Positions 14,977 to 24,891 of a stretch of DNA of 34,602 nucleotides are shown here, piece after piece (position 1 is the first letter of the stretch; each line of letters starts with the position of its first letter). Origin of the DNA: Thermoplasmata archaeon (GTDB lineage Archaea; Thermoplasmatota; E2; UBA202; JdFR-43). The position numbers and the translations under genes were made by a program. The stretch is taken from NCBI GenBank assembly GCA_021162065.1, contig JAGGZK010000037.1:1-34602 (forward strand). The letters run 5' to 3'. Under the pieces are notes generated by a model. The model was not told the DNA's origin and did no database searches. It saw nothing but the letters and a program-made list of their open reading frames with translations.

Positions 14977-16677
14977 TCACTTCTCAAACATCCTCTTCAG
15001 CTTATCCACATCATAGGTGTTTATGACATCCTTCTTTGTGGCCCATCCTCGCCTTGCCACGGCGGTGCCGAGATCGTAGAAGCGAAGATGTTCCTTTGCA
15101 TGGGCATCGGTTCCTATGGAGAGTTTTACACCATATTCCACTGCCATCTTCACATTCAAATCATTTAGATCTAAGCGTTCCGGATAGGCGTTTATCTCCA
15201 TGACTATGTCATTCTCCTTCGCCTTCTCCATCACCTTCTCCATATCCACCTTTATGGGTTCCCTCTTCTGTATTATTCTGCAGGTGGGATGCGCTATTAT
15301 ATCTACATACTCATTATCCATTGCCTTCAAGAGACGGGCCGTCATCTCCTTTTCCTCCATTCTGAATGCCGAGTGGATGCTTGCAAGAACAACATCCACA
15401 TTCTTCAACACCTCCTTCCCCACATCTATACTCCCATCCTTCATTATATTGGCCTCCACCCCATGAAAGATGTATATGTCATCGTATTTTTCCCTCACCT
15501 TTTCAATTTCCCTCGCCTGCTCTGCAATTTTTTCCTCATCCATTCCACCTGCTATTTTCAAACTTCCAACATGGTCTGTTATGGCTATGAACTTATGTCC
15601 CAGTTTCCTCGCCTCCTGAACCATCTCTTCTATGGTGTTGGCTCCATCACTCCATTTTGTGTGCATCTGCAAATCTCCCTTTACATCCTCATATTCCACA
15701 ATTTCCGGCAACTTCCTTTGCAAAGCCAACTCTACTTCCCCCCTGTTTTCCCTCATTTCTGGCGGAATCCACTGCATCCCCAGCGCCTTGTAAACATCTT
15801 CCTCCTTTTCCCCTGCAATCCTCTCCTCACCTTTGAAGAGGCCATACTCATTGAGCTTGTATCCCTTCTTTATGGCAATCTTTCTCAACTCTATGTTATG
15901 CTCCTTGCTTCCCGTGAAATACTGGAGGGCGGAGCCAAAACTTTCCTCCGCCACCACTCTCAAATCCACCTGCATTCCTCCGTGCAAACGAACCGATGAC
16001 TTTGTGCTTCCTCTGGCGAGTATCTTCTCCACTTCCTTCATTTCGGTAAATAAATCCATCACCCTCTCCGCATCCTCGGCCACCGCAAGTATATCAACAT
16101 CTCCGATGGTTTCCTTCCTCCTTCTTATTGAGCCAGCCATGCTTATTTTTTTCACATATGGTTTCAGGGTTTCAATTATTCTGTTGGCCTCCGGAAGCGC
16201 ATAGCCCAGAATGAAGCGGTGCTGCCTCCGCCTGGCAATCTCTATGCCCTCGAGAATTTTCAGTTCCGTCTTCTCTCCAAATCCCTTGAGGCGCCTTATT
16301 CTTCTCTCCTTCGCCACCCTTTCCAGGTCATCGAGGTTTTTAACTCCCAGTTTTTCATAGAGGGTCTTGATCATCTTTGGCCCCAGCCCCTCCACCTCCA
16401 TCAGGGACTCGATGTCCACAGGTATCTCCTCTTTCAATTCCTCCAGTTTTTTAACCTTCCCTGTTTTTATATACTCCTCTATCTTCTTTGCTATGTTTTT
16501 GCCCACTCCCGGTATGCTCTCCAGTTTTCCCTCCCTGTATAAATCCTCTATGTCCACACTGAGCCCCTCTATGTTCTGCGCCGCCTTTCTGTAGGCTCTG
16601 GGTTTGAACTCCACGCCTTTTATCTCCAGCAAATCGGCAATCTGATAAAGAATGCGAGCGATTTCCTGATTCTTCAT
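14977..16677 (-). CDS. polX: Family X DNA polymerase with PHP domain (PolX)
   Basis: This 566-residue protein is a PolX repair polymerase with a C-terminal PHP phosphoesterase, of the kind shown elsewhere to fill gaps and act as a 3'-5' exonuclease. The order is an 8-kDa-like domain with helix-hairpin-helix motifs (SIPGVGK at 54-60, EVEGLGPKM at 94-102), a polymerase palm with GSIRRRKETIGDVD (catalytic Asp 193 and 195) and QVDLRV (Asp 238), then PHP. The PHP metal ligands all appear intact: DLQMHTKWSDG (335-345), TDH (367-369), GVEAN (406-410), IHSAF (434-438), AHPT (462-465) and GTDAH (522-526). I start at 16677 because the upstream open frame has no homologous sequence. Confidence 0.93.
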   Translation of the reverse strand: MKNQEIARILYQIADLLEIKGVEFKPRAYRKAAQNIEGLSVDIEDLYREGKLESIPGVGKNIAKKIEEYIKTGKVKKLEELKEEIPVDIESLMEVEGLGPKMIKTLYEKLGVKNLDDLERVAKERRIRRLKGFGEKTELKILEGIEIARRRQHRFILGYALPEANRIIETLKPYVKKISMAGSIRRRKETIGDVDILAVAEDAERVMDLFTEMKEVEKILARGSTKSSVRLHGGMQVDLRVVAEESFGSALQYFTGSKEHNIELRKIAIKKGYKLNEYGLFKGEERIAGEKEEDVYKALGMQWIPPEMRENRGEVELALQRKLPEIVEYEDVKGDLQMHTKWSDGANTIEEMVQEARKLGHKFIAITDHVGSLKIAGGMDEEKIAEQAREIEKVREKYDDIYIFHGVEANIMKDGSIDVGKEVLKNVDVVLASIHSAFRMEEKEMTARLLKAMDNEYVDIIAHPTCRIIQKREPIKVDMEKVMEKAKENDIVMEINAYPERLDLNDLNVKMAVEYGVKLSIGTDAHAKEHLRFYDLGTAVARRGWATKKDVINTYDVDKLKRMFEK

Positions 16678-16760
16678 CGCCAAAATAATTGTGCGAGAGT
16701 TAATAGTTTTTTGCTGGGTTGTTCCAAATATAGTCAAAAAACCTCTTTTTTACCACAAAA

Positions 16761-16770
16761 TATTTATTTA
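16761..16770 (+). promoter_or_regulatory. TATA box of aglB
   Basis: TATTTATTTA lies about 31 bases before the ATG at 16797, predicting transcription from about 16791 with a leader of only a few bases. The same gap holds the divergent polX promoter, for which CTATATTT on the minus strand at 16726-16733 is a candidate. Confidence 0.5.
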
Positions 16771-16796
16771 CAAATCTTTATCCATTCCTGATTAGA

Positions 16797-19700
16797 ATGA
16801 GAAAGGTAGATGCATTACTGGTGGGCGCAGCACTTTTGATGGTATTGTTTCTCAACACATATTTCAACCTCACATCTGGGGTAGCAATAAACGAGGATGG
16901 CAAACACCTGGAGGATAAGTTCTATCTCGCAGGTCCTGACCCCTATTACAACATGCGCCTGGTCAACACCACCCTCACCACCGGAAAATATCCTTTTATG
17001 GGTGGAGCTCATGGGGAAAATGATCCCCTCCTCAACTACCCGCTGACCGGCTCCGGTCACAGACCGCCCCTTTTCAACATGATGGCCGTCACCTTCGGCA
17101 GTTTTCTTTCTCTTTTCATGGGCGAGGTAGATGGTGTTGGGTATGCCATGCAGTTTCTCCCGGCCCTATATGGAGCCATGCTTGTTATTCCTGTTTATCT
17201 CATCGCCTCCATGCTCTTCGGCAGGAAGGCAGGCATAATAGCAGCATGGATTGTGCCTCTTCTGCCAGTTCATCTTGCCTCGGGACACGGCTCATCCTAC
17301 GCCCTCTTCGACCATGACTCTTTCATTCTTATGCTCACCTCCTTTGCCCTGGCATTTCTCATGATGAGCCTGAAGGAGGAGGATAAGAAAAAGTCCAGCC
17401 TTTATGCCGCCCTTTCCGGAGTGTTTATAGCCGGCATAGGGATGACATGGGTTGCCTCCCACTACATCTATGCCATAATAGCCGTCTTTGCCATTCTTCA
17501 GATGATTGTCGACATAGTGGCGAAGAAAATAAATGCGGATGTGATTAGAAAGACACTCATAGCCATGTTCACCGGATACATTATTGCATTTCCGATTTTC
17601 TGGGTGAGAGCAGGGTTCGATCCCACCGTGCATGTTGTAATTCTACTCGGTGTTGCCCTGTTTGGTGTGATATACCTATATCTTGGAAAAAAGAATATGC
17701 CATGGATTCTCTCCATCCCTGCTCTTTTTGCTGTTGCAGGCGTTGTTTTAACCTTCCTCTACTTCATAAGAAACTCCACTGCACCATGGGCAAAGGCATT
17801 TGTGAGCGTGGCGAACATAATTTTTGGGAGTGGAATATATGGCAAGAAGGTTTCTTTGACAATCGCAGAGGCATCCACCTTCGACATAAGCAAGATAATG
17901 ATGTCCTTCGGACCAGCCATATTCCTGCTCGGATGGCTCGGATTCTTCCTTCTCCTTTACCGCTACTACAAGAAGGGGTTAAAGAGCTATCAGATGGTGG
18001 CCATAGCGTGGTTCATAATCGAGGTGTGGCTGCTCTCCATAGCAGGTCGTTTCCTGAATGACATGGTGCCCTTGATGGCAATACTTGCATCCTTCCCCCT
18101 GGTTATTTTCATAAACAAAATCGACTTTGCGAAGATGGTCAAAACTCTCAAGGGAGTTGGAGGAGGTTTCTACGGAATAAAGAAGGCGGTGAAGACAAGA
18201 CATGTGGCAGGAGCTCTGCTCATTGCCATCTTCATAATATTTCCCAACGGATGGCTGGCTGTCGATGCCTCCATACCTTCTACCATGAAAAACAAATTTG
18301 ATACGGACAAGGTTGGGGCCTTTGGGCTATCCGTTTCAACGGAACAGTACTGGCAGGACGCATTTCAGTGGCTTAGGGGGCAGACAGGAAGCATGAACGA
18401 CAGCGAAAAACCGGCCTTCCTCTCATGGTGGGACTATGGTTTCTACTGCGTTGCCATCTCCCACAACCCCACGGTGGCGGATAACTTCCAGGAGGGCATA
18501 CCTGCTGCTGCCAACTTTCACACTTCAGAAGGCGAAACGGAGGCAATAACTGTGATGATTACCCGCCTGGTGGAGGGAGATATGGCGCAGCATGGGGGGA
18601 AGGTAAGTGATGCGGTGAGGAATGCATTTGAAAAATATCTCGGCAACTCCACGGCGGATATCATTCAGATAATGGAAGACCCGACGAAGTATAAAAACAC
18701 CTCCTACGGCACTCTAATAGGGGAGAAATATGGAGGAAAAAGATACAGGGTGACTGTGGAGGGAGCGAGATATCATGATGCAACCAAGTTTCTGATGAGC
18801 AAACTCGATGAGGATAAGATGGTAATGCTTTACAGGGAAATACAGAATGTTACTGGAAAAAGCATAAGATATTATGGAGTTGAGGGATATGACATTAACA
18901 TCTTCAACGTTTTCACCTTCTTGGCTGATAAGGGCTCATATGGTTATGATACCACCGAGGATGATTATTTCAAACTCTGGTACATATCTGAGAAGACCGG
19001 CAAAAAATTCACTCCCGATGAGGTAAGAAATCTTACCGAAAGTATGACGCAGCAGGACATAAGAGATATCTATGGAACATTTAAACCCTATGTGGAGAGA
19101 AAGGACAAGTTCTATCAGAGCATGGTTTACAGGGTGTATATAGGGCCTGCTCCAAAGCAGATATTCGAGAATCTTTCCAGGAGCGGACTACTTCCCTTCT
19201 GGACGGATAACCAGAATAATCCTCTGGGAGGAGAGGGAAATTATTACTACTATCCAACCGCCTATCTTAAACATTTTGTGATACAGTATTTATCGCCTGT
19301 AAATGATGAGAAAAAGCTGTATTTCACACGTGCCAGTTTATGCGCAGGGATGCCCGCCGTGGTGATAGCCAAATATTATGAGGGGGCAAAGATAGAGGGT
19401 GTGGTGGAAAGCGATGGAAAGCCCATGAAGGATGTCGTGGTTATTGTTAGAGATGATTTTCATCAGACCATAAAGATGGGTTATGGCGGACAGACGCTGG
19501 AAAGGACCATAGAAAAGATACCGCATGATGTGACCACCACCGATGAGGATGGAAGATTCAGTGTGATAGTTCCTGCGGGAAATATAACCTTGTCCTTCTA
19601 TTCGGGAAGTGTTCTCATAAAGGAGATAACCTTCAACGGCACAGGCGTCTTTGCGCCCATAACTGAGGAGGAGGCGACAAGAACGGCTGCATGGACACGG

Positions 19701-20303
19701 GATATAGGGACGGTAAAAATAGAAAAGGGCTCTGTAAAGGGAATAGTGTTCTGGGATAAGGATGCGGATGGCCAGTACAACGCCAGCGTGGATGAGCCTG
19801 TTAAGGCGGAGGTAAGAATAGGCGATAATCAGGTGAGCACCACATCCAATGGAAGGTATGAGGTGAAGAATCTTCTTCCGGATACCTATACAGCCAGTGC
19901 GGTGAAGAGTGGCTATGATGCAAGGAGAGCCAATGTGAATGTGGAGCCGGGCGAGACAGTCTGGCACAACATATCTATGACGCCTTCCAAGGTGGATGTG
20001 GAAGGAAAGGTATGGTATGACAGAAATGGAAATGGAAAGATGGATGACAACGAGATACTCCAGGGAGCGAGTGTGAAGTTCACCCTCATAAATGCCTTGG
20101 ATAAGAATGCAAGAAACAGTTCCACCACTTCAGATGCCAACGGAACCTATTCCCTCCAGTTATTCCCGTCAACATACAAGATAAGTGTGAAGTATGTGGA
20201 GACAGTGGGCAATGAAACCATCTCGTATACCTATGAAGGCACCATGGACATAAAGATTGGAGACACCAAAAAGATAAAGGATATAAAGGTAGCCAGGGAT
20301 TAA
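16797..20303 (+). CDS. aglB: Oligosaccharyltransferase AglB/STT3 with C-terminal surface-type beta domains
   Basis: This 1168-residue protein transfers lipid-linked glycans to Asn of exported proteins. A first TM helix (about 4-22) is followed by an external loop with GPDPYYNMR (Asp 48, expected metal ligand), then about a dozen more TM helices up to about 495. An acidic FDHDS motif sits in an early loop. The STT3 signature WWDYG is at 544-548. The catalytic fold seems to end near 860. Three extra beta-sandwich domains follow: a carboxypeptidase-regulatory-like domain (about 864-960) and two SdrD/CnaB-like ones (about 980-1060 and 1068-1168). The latter two carry Ca-loop-like sequences DKDADG and DRNGNGKMDDNE. 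Archaeal AglB is commonly 850-1000 residues. Confidence 0.93.
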   Translation: MRKVDALLVGAALLMVLFLNTYFNLTSGVAINEDGKHLEDKFYLAGPDPYYNMRLVNTTLTTGKYPFMGGAHGENDPLLNYPLTGSGHRPPLFNMMAVTFGSFLSLFMGEVDGVGYAMQFLPALYGAMLVIPVYLIASMLFGRKAGIIAAWIVPLLPVHLASGHGSSYALFDHDSFILMLTSFALAFLMMSLKEEDKKKSSLYAALSGVFIAGIGMTWVASHYIYAIIAVFAILQMIVDIVAKKINADVIRKTLIAMFTGYIIAFPIFWVRAGFDPTVHVVILLGVALFGVIYLYLGKKNMPWILSIPALFAVAGVVLTFLYFIRNSTAPWAKAFVSVANIIFGSGIYGKKVSLTIAEASTFDISKIMMSFGPAIFLLGWLGFFLLLYRYYKKGLKSYQMVAIAWFIIEVWLLSIAGRFLNDMVPLMAILASFPLVIFINKIDFAKMVKTLKGVGGGFYGIKKAVKTRHVAGALLIAIFIIFPNGWLAVDASIPSTMKNKFDTDKVGAFGLSVSTEQYWQDAFQWLRGQTGSMNDSEKPAFLSWWDYGFYCVAISHNPTVADNFQEGIPAAANFHTSEGETEAITVMITRLVEGDMAQHGGKVSDAVRNAFEKYLGNSTADIIQIMEDPTKYKNTSYGTLIGEKYGGKRYRVTVEGARYHDATKFLMSKLDEDKMVMLYREIQNVTGKSIRYYGVEGYDINIFNVFTFLADKGSYGYDTTEDDYFKLWYISEKTGKKFTPDEVRNLTESMTQQDIRDIYGTFKPYVERKDKFYQSMVYRVYIGPAPKQIFENLSRSGLLPFWTDNQNNPLGGEGNYYYYPTAYLKHFVIQYLSPVNDEKKLYFTRASLCAGMPAVVIAKYYEGAKIEGVVESDGKPMKDVVVIVRDDFHQTIKMGYGGQTLERTIEKIPHDVTTTDEDGRFSVIVPAGNITLSFYSGSVLIKEITFNGTGVFAPITEEEATRTAAWTRDIGTVKIEKGSVKGIVFWDKDADGQYNASVDEPVKAEVRIGDNQVSTTSNGRYEVKNLLPDTYTASAVKSGYDARRANVNVEPGETVWHNISMTPSKVDVEGKVWYDRNGNGKMDDNEILQGASVKFTLINALDKNARNSSTTSDANGTYSLQLFPSTYKISVKYVETVGNETISYTYEGTMDIKIGDTKKIKDIKVARD

Positions 20304-20307
20304 ATCC

Positions 20308-20661
20308 ATGGGATACAAGGAGTTTGTGGAATACAGACAGCGAATGAATGATAAGATTCTAAAGGAGGGAGGCCTCAACACAAAGAGATTCTTCGCCCTT
20401 GACAGCAACGTATACAGAGATGGAGAACTCTCTGCAAAAACAAAGGAGATGATGGGGCTGGTGGCATCTCTTGTACTCAGATGCAATGATTGCATCCTGT
20501 ATCATCTGGACAGGTGCATAGAGCATGGTTATTCCAATGAGGAAATCTATGAGGCCATGGAGGTGGCACTGATTGTGGGCGGCTCCATTACCATTCCTCA
20601 TCTGAGATATGCATATGAAATGATAGATGAAATAAGGAGGGAAAAGAAAATCAGCGGGTGA
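20308..20661 (+). CDS. AhpD-like carboxymuconolactone-decarboxylase-fold protein
   Basis: This 117-residue protein has the all-helical CMD/AhpD fold. The redox motif C-x2-C-x3-H is present as CNDCILYH at 59-66, with an additional Cys 70. The family's GYSNEEIYEAMEVALIVGG segment (74-92) follows. AhpD-type members use the CxxC pair as a disulfide reductase or peroxidase relay, so a thiol-redox role is likely, though the partner is unknown. It starts four bases after aglB and may share its transcript. Its last 11 bases overlap the convergent DRG-type gene. Confidence 0.83.
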   Translation: MGYKEFVEYRQRMNDKILKEGGLNTKRFFALDSNVYRDGELSAKTKEMMGLVASLVLRCNDCILYHLDRCIEHGYSNEEIYEAMEVALIVGGSITIPHLRYAYEMIDEIRREKKISG

Positions 20662-21712
20662 CAATCGTCACCACATCACCATCCTTAACCTCGTGTGTGA
20701 GTCCCACCCTCTGCCCGGGAAAACTTGCGGATGGCCCGCTCACCACGGCATATCTGAAGTCCCTAACAAAGTCACGGTGAAGACGGAGGCATACATCCTT
20801 TATGGTTGCCCCCTTTCTGAGAACCATGGGTCTTTTCTCAACCTTTTTTCCCTCCGGCTTGAGATATATCCTCACCAGTTCCAGCTTTTCGAATATTTTT
20901 TGTTTAAGCTCCTCTATGCCCTCGCCCCTCTTTGCGGAGATATAAACAACATCCATATCCGCCTCAACCCTCACATCCTTCAAATCCACCTTGTTAACCA
21001 CCAGAATGCCTGGGAGATATGCCCTGTTTCCCAGAACAGCATCTATGAGTTCCTCCGCCGTCAGGTCATCTCGAATAACAACATCGGCGTTGCTCATATA
21101 TTCCATCAGTATCGCCCTTGCCGTCTCCTCACTTAAACTGCATTTCTTGGAAAACTCTATGTTTATCCCTCCTCTGTCCTTCTTCTTTATTATTACCTCT
21201 GGCTTCCTTTTGTTTATCCTTATGCCTGCATTCTTCAACTCCTCCTTTATGTACTCCACCTCATCAAGCGTGAAAACATCCACCATTATGATTATTAAAT
21301 CCACCACTCTTGCCATGGCTATTACTTCTCTTCCCCTTCCTTTTCCAGAAGAGGCACCATATATTATGCCCGGCAGGTCAAGCAACTGTATTTTACATCC
21401 TCCATATTCCATCATACCCGGAATTATCTCGGTGGTGGTGAAGCCATAGTCGCCCACCCTGCTTCTGGCATTGGTGAGAATATTGAGTAAAGTGGATTTG
21501 CCGACGGAGGGAGGCCCTATGAGGGCGACACTGGCATCTCCTGTTTTCCTGACAAAAAAGCCATGCCCTCCTCCCGATTTACTCTTCTTCGCCTCCTCCC
21601 TCAGGCGGGCAAGCTTTGCCTTTAATTTTCCTATATGATGCTCGGTTGCCTTGTTGTAAGGCGTATTTTTTATCTCCTCCTCCAGCCTTTTTATCTCTTC
21701 CTCTATGCTCAT
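20651..21712 (-). CDS. DRG-type (Obg-related) GTP-binding protein with TGS domain
   Basis: This 353-residue protein is the archaeal counterpart of DRG GTPases, linked to ribosome function. A coiled, basic N-terminus (about 1-55) precedes the G domain: P-loop GPPSVGKST (66-74), switch threonines in GFTTTEIIPG (90-99), DLPG (112-115) and NKVD (240-243). A roughly 60-residue S5D2L-like insertion lies between G3 and G4. The C-terminal TGS domain is at about 280-353 (KGATIKDVCLRLH and ending GDVVTIVTR). Length is close to the family's usual 360-370. A TATA-like element about 27 bases upstream predicts a leaderless start. Confidence 0.92.
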   Translation of the reverse strand: MSIEEEIKRLEEEIKNTPYNKATEHHIGKLKAKLARLREEAKKSKSGGGHGFFVRKTGDASVALIGPPSVGKSTLLNILTNARSRVGDYGFTTTEIIPGMMEYGGCKIQLLDLPGIIYGASSGKGRGREVIAMARVVDLIIIMVDVFTLDEVEYIKEELKNAGIRINKRKPEVIIKKKDRGGINIEFSKKCSLSEETARAILMEYMSNADVVIRDDLTAEELIDAVLGNRAYLPGILVVNKVDLKDVRVEADMDVVYISAKRGEGIEELKQKIFEKLELVRIYLKPEGKKVEKRPMVLRKGATIKDVCLRLHRDFVRDFRYAVVSGPSASFPGQRVGLTHEVKDGDVVTIVTR

Positions 21713-21735
21713 CTCTGCTGAAATATGAGAAAGTG

Positions 21736-21743
21736 TAAATAAA
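21736..21743 (-). promoter_or_regulatory. TATA box of the DRG-type GTPase gene
   Basis: TTTATTTA on the minus strand is centred about 27 bases before the ATG at 21712. Confidence 0.5.
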
Positions 21744-21771
21744 ATTATGCATCCTGCAAACTAAGCAAATC

Positions 21772-21779
21772 TTATATAA
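21772..21779 (+). promoter_or_regulatory. TATA box of leuS; decides the start codon
   Basis: TTATATAA is centred about 24-25 bases before the ATG at 21800. The last base of the box is also the first base of an earlier in-frame ATG at 21779, which would therefore not be on the message. This favours 21800 as the true start. Confidence 0.65.
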
Positions 21780-21799
21780 TGTTGGATTTTTTCCTTTTG

Positions 21800-24553
21800 A
21801 TGGATTTTGAGGAGATGGAGAGGAAATGGCAGAAAAGATGGTTCGATGGTAAGATATATGAGGCGAGAAGGGAAAAGGGGAAAAAGTTTTTCATCCATTT
21901 TGCCTATCCCGGCATCTCTGGCTATCTGCATGTGGGCCATATGCGCGGCTTCACCTATGCCGATGTGATAGCAAGATATATGAGAATGAATGGCTACGAT
22001 GTTATTTTCCCCGCCGGCTTTCATGCCACTGGCTTACCGGCCGTCAGCCTTGCCAAGAAGGTGGCAAGAAATGATGAGAAAATGCTGGAATACCTTCGCC
22101 AAAATGGATGTCCCGAGGAAATCATACCGAAGCTTAAGGATCCTGAGGAAGTGGTGAGATATTTCAGCAGGGTTTATGTGGAGGATTACTGGAAGAAGTT
22201 TGGCTTCCTCATAGATTATACACGCCTCATGAACACCATCTCCCTTGGCTATAAAAAATTCATTCAGTGGCAGTTCCGCCAGCTCATGAAAAAGGAACTG
22301 CTTGTTCAGAAGCCCCATTATGCACCCTACTGCCCCAATTGCGGGCCCGTGGCGGTGGATAAATCCGAGACGGACATTTCAGAGGGAGGAGATGCGGAAA
22401 TTCTGGAATTCACTCTCATAAAATTCAGATTCGATGGCAGAATCCTGCCTGCCGCCACCTTGAGGCCGGAGACAATATTCGGTGTCACCAACATGTGGGT
22501 GAATGATTCTATAGAATATGTGATTGCAAGGGTCGGCGATGAGGAATGGATTGTTTCAGAGAAGGCGGCGGAGAAACTCAGATATCAGATGGAGGATGTG
22601 GAGGTAGTGGGAAGAATACATGGAAGCGAGATTGTGGGAAAAAAATGTGTTGCCCCCATAGTTAACAGAGAGGTGCCAATATTTCCCGCAGAGTTTGCAG
22701 ATCCGGATATTGCCACAGGCATAGTAATGAGCGTTCCCGCCCATGCCCCCTATGACTATGTTGCCCTTCGTGATATAGGCATGCCCGTTGAGCCCATCGT
22801 TATCATAGACATAAAGGGATACGAAATCCCCGCAAAGGAAATCGTGGAAAAAATGGGAATAGAGAATCAGAGGGACGAGAGGCTTGAGGAGGCGACCCAG
22901 ATAATATACAAGGATGAATTCCACAAGGGCGTGATGAACGAGAACTGCAATGGATATGCCGGCATGTCGGTGAATGAGGCAAAGGAGGAGATAAAGGAGA
23001 GGATGTTCAGCGAGGGAATTGCGGAATTGATGAGAGAATTTTCTAGGCGTGTTATATGCAGATGCGGCGAGGAGGTTGTTATAAAGAGGGTGCCCAATCA
23101 GTGGTTCATAAAATACAGTGATGAGGATCTGACTAGAAAAAGCATAGAGTGGGTAAATGAGATGAACATATTTCCCAGAGAGTATAAGGATGAATTGCCA
23201 AAAATTCTTGAGTGGTATGGCGACAGGGCATGCATAAGGCAGGGCTCATGGCTCGGCACTCCCTTCCCCTTCGACGAAAACTGGATAATAGAGCCCATAT
23301 CTGATTCAACGCTCTATCCCGCATACTACATAATAGCAAAGTATGTGAATGAGGGAAAAATAGATGTGGAGGAGATGGACGACGATTTCTTCAACTACGT
23401 TTTCCTTGGAGAGGGAGCGGCCAGGAGAGAAATATGGGAGAGGATAAAAGAGGAGTTTGAATACTGGTACCCCGTGGATATAAATCTGGGGGGGAAGGAG
23501 CACAAGACCGTGCATTTTCCGGTTTTCATAATGAATCATGTTGCCATAATGCCCCGCCGTCACTATCCCAGAGGCATCTTTGCCCACTGGTGGGTGACCC
23601 AGAAGGCGGGCATGAAGATATCCAAATCCAAAGGTGGAGCGGAGCCAATACCCGATGCGGCGAAAAAATATGGTGTAGACGCCCTCCGCCTTTATTACTG
23701 CCACATAGGAAGCCCCTTTGTGGATGTTGAGTGGGACGATGAGACGGTGGAGCAGTATAAGAAAAGGATTGCCAGGACGTGGAATCTTTTCCAGCAATTG
23801 CTTTCGCTGAACGGGAAGAAGGCGGAGATAGATGAATGGCTTGTGTCTGCTTTCAATGAGAAACTGAAGGTGGCAAGGGAGGCGATGCGGGAATTTGACA
23901 TGAGGAAGGCATCCAACGCTCTCTTCTTTGAAATGCACAACATCTTCAACTGGTATATGAAGAGGGGCGGAGGAAATGAGGGGGTGGTGAAAGATATACT
24001 ACACAAATGGGTGAGGGCCATCGCTCCCTTTACCCCCCATATGGCAGAAGAGATGTGGGAAAACCTTGGAATGAAGGAATTTGTCACCCTTCAGAATTAT
24101 CCGGAAGAGGAGGAGATAGATTACGGGGTGCTGAAGGCAGAGAGTGTTCTCACAAAAACCATGGACGATATAGAGGAGATAAGAAAGGTTACGGGCATCA
24201 AAGCAAGTAATATTTACATCTACATCGCTCCCCCATGGAAATGGAAGATTCTTGAGATGGCTCTCCAGCTGGAGGAGGAGGAGGGCATCCTGAACATGAA
24301 GAATCTGATGGAAAAGGTCAAGGAAATGGATGTGAACATGAAGGAGGCATCCCAGTATGCTGCCAAACTTATTCAGGAGATGAGGAAAGAGAAGTTCATG
24401 GTTATCGATGAGAGAAAATACATGGAAAATGCAAAGGAGTTTATGGAGAGAGAGCTAGGAGCGAAGGTTCATATCTGTGGAGATGATTGTCCGGACCCTG
24501 CAAACAAGAGAAGGCATGCCTTCCCCCACCGCCCTGCCATATATATGGAATAG
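21800..24553 (+). CDS. leuS: Leucyl-tRNA synthetase, archaeal type
   Basis: This 917-residue class I synthetase charges tRNA-Leu. The HIGH-type motif is YLHVGHMRG at 42-50, and the KMSKS-type motif is KISKS at 606-610. The CP1 editing domain lies between, with TLRPETIFGVTNMWVN and later GIVMSVPAHAPYD. The C-terminus ends PDPANKRRHAFPHRPAIY, the typical end of archaeal LeuRS. Cysteine pairs (YCPNCG and CRCGEE) may bind zinc. The start at 21800 is chosen because of the TATA box position, and yields MDFEEMERKWQKRW, which matches the usual synthetase opening. Its stop is 23 bases from the convergent YbjQ stop. Confidence 0.96.
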   Translation: MDFEEMERKWQKRWFDGKIYEARREKGKKFFIHFAYPGISGYLHVGHMRGFTYADVIARYMRMNGYDVIFPAGFHATGLPAVSLAKKVARNDEKMLEYLRQNGCPEEIIPKLKDPEEVVRYFSRVYVEDYWKKFGFLIDYTRLMNTISLGYKKFIQWQFRQLMKKELLVQKPHYAPYCPNCGPVAVDKSETDISEGGDAEILEFTLIKFRFDGRILPAATLRPETIFGVTNMWVNDSIEYVIARVGDEEWIVSEKAAEKLRYQMEDVEVVGRIHGSEIVGKKCVAPIVNREVPIFPAEFADPDIATGIVMSVPAHAPYDYVALRDIGMPVEPIVIIDIKGYEIPAKEIVEKMGIENQRDERLEEATQIIYKDEFHKGVMNENCNGYAGMSVNEAKEEIKERMFSEGIAELMREFSRRVICRCGEEVVIKRVPNQWFIKYSDEDLTRKSIEWVNEMNIFPREYKDELPKILEWYGDRACIRQGSWLGTPFPFDENWIIEPISDSTLYPAYYIIAKYVNEGKIDVEEMDDDFFNYVFLGEGAARREIWERIKEEFEYWYPVDINLGGKEHKTVHFPVFIMNHVAIMPRRHYPRGIFAHWWVTQKAGMKISKSKGGAEPIPDAAKKYGVDALRLYYCHIGSPFVDVEWDDETVEQYKKRIARTWNLFQQLLSLNGKKAEIDEWLVSAFNEKLKVAREAMREFDMRKASNALFFEMHNIFNWYMKRGGGNEGVVKDILHKWVRAIAPFTPHMAEEMWENLGMKEFVTLQNYPEEEEIDYGVLKAESVLTKTMDDIEEIRKVTGIKASNIYIYIAPPWKWKILEMALQLEEEEGILNMKNLMEKVKEMDVNMKEASQYAAKLIQEMRKEKFMVIDERKYMENAKEFMERELGAKVHICGDDCPDPANKRRHAFPHRPAIYME

Positions 24554-24576
24554 GGGGGATGTATGGCCCCGATAAA

Positions 24577-24891
24577 TCACTTCAGTTTTACTGCTGTGCC
24601 ATAGGCGAGTATTTCTGCCGCTGCCCTCATTACGGAGGCGGTCATAAACCTCACGTTGATTACAGCATCCGCTCCCATCTTTTCCGCCTTTTCCACCATC
24701 CGTTTGAGAGCGATTTCCCTGGCCTCGTTGAGCATCTCGGTGTATTCCTTTAACTCCCCTCCGACAATCTGGCGGAATCCAGCCACTATGTCCTTTCCAA
24801 TATGCTTGGCCCTTATGGTGCTTCCCCTAACAAGTCCCAGAACTTCCTTTATCTCTCTCCCCGGCACATAATCTATGCTCACAACAATCAT
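24577..24891 (-). CDS. YbjQ/DUF74 family protein
   Basis: This 104-residue protein belongs to the YbjQ (UPF0145, PF01906) family, which forms pentamers and is sometimes called a putative heavy-metal-binding family, without proven function. Typical segments are GREIKEVLGLVRG near residue 11, a middle helix with EYTEMLNEAREIALKRMVEK, and GADAVINVRFMT followed by the last strand EILAYGTAVKL. Its ATG overlaps the stop of the small membrane protein upstream (ATGA), so the two form an operon. Confidence 0.85.
   Translation of the reverse strand: MIVVSIDYVPGREIKEVLGLVRGSTIRAKHIGKDIVAGFRQIVGGELKEYTEMLNEAREIALKRMVEKAEKMGADAVINVRFMTASVMRAAAEILAYGTAVKLK

Noticed and set aside
21779-21799. LeuRS start at the first ATG (21779)
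   Set aside because: That ATG begins at the last base of the TATA box and would be upstream of the predicted transcript start.
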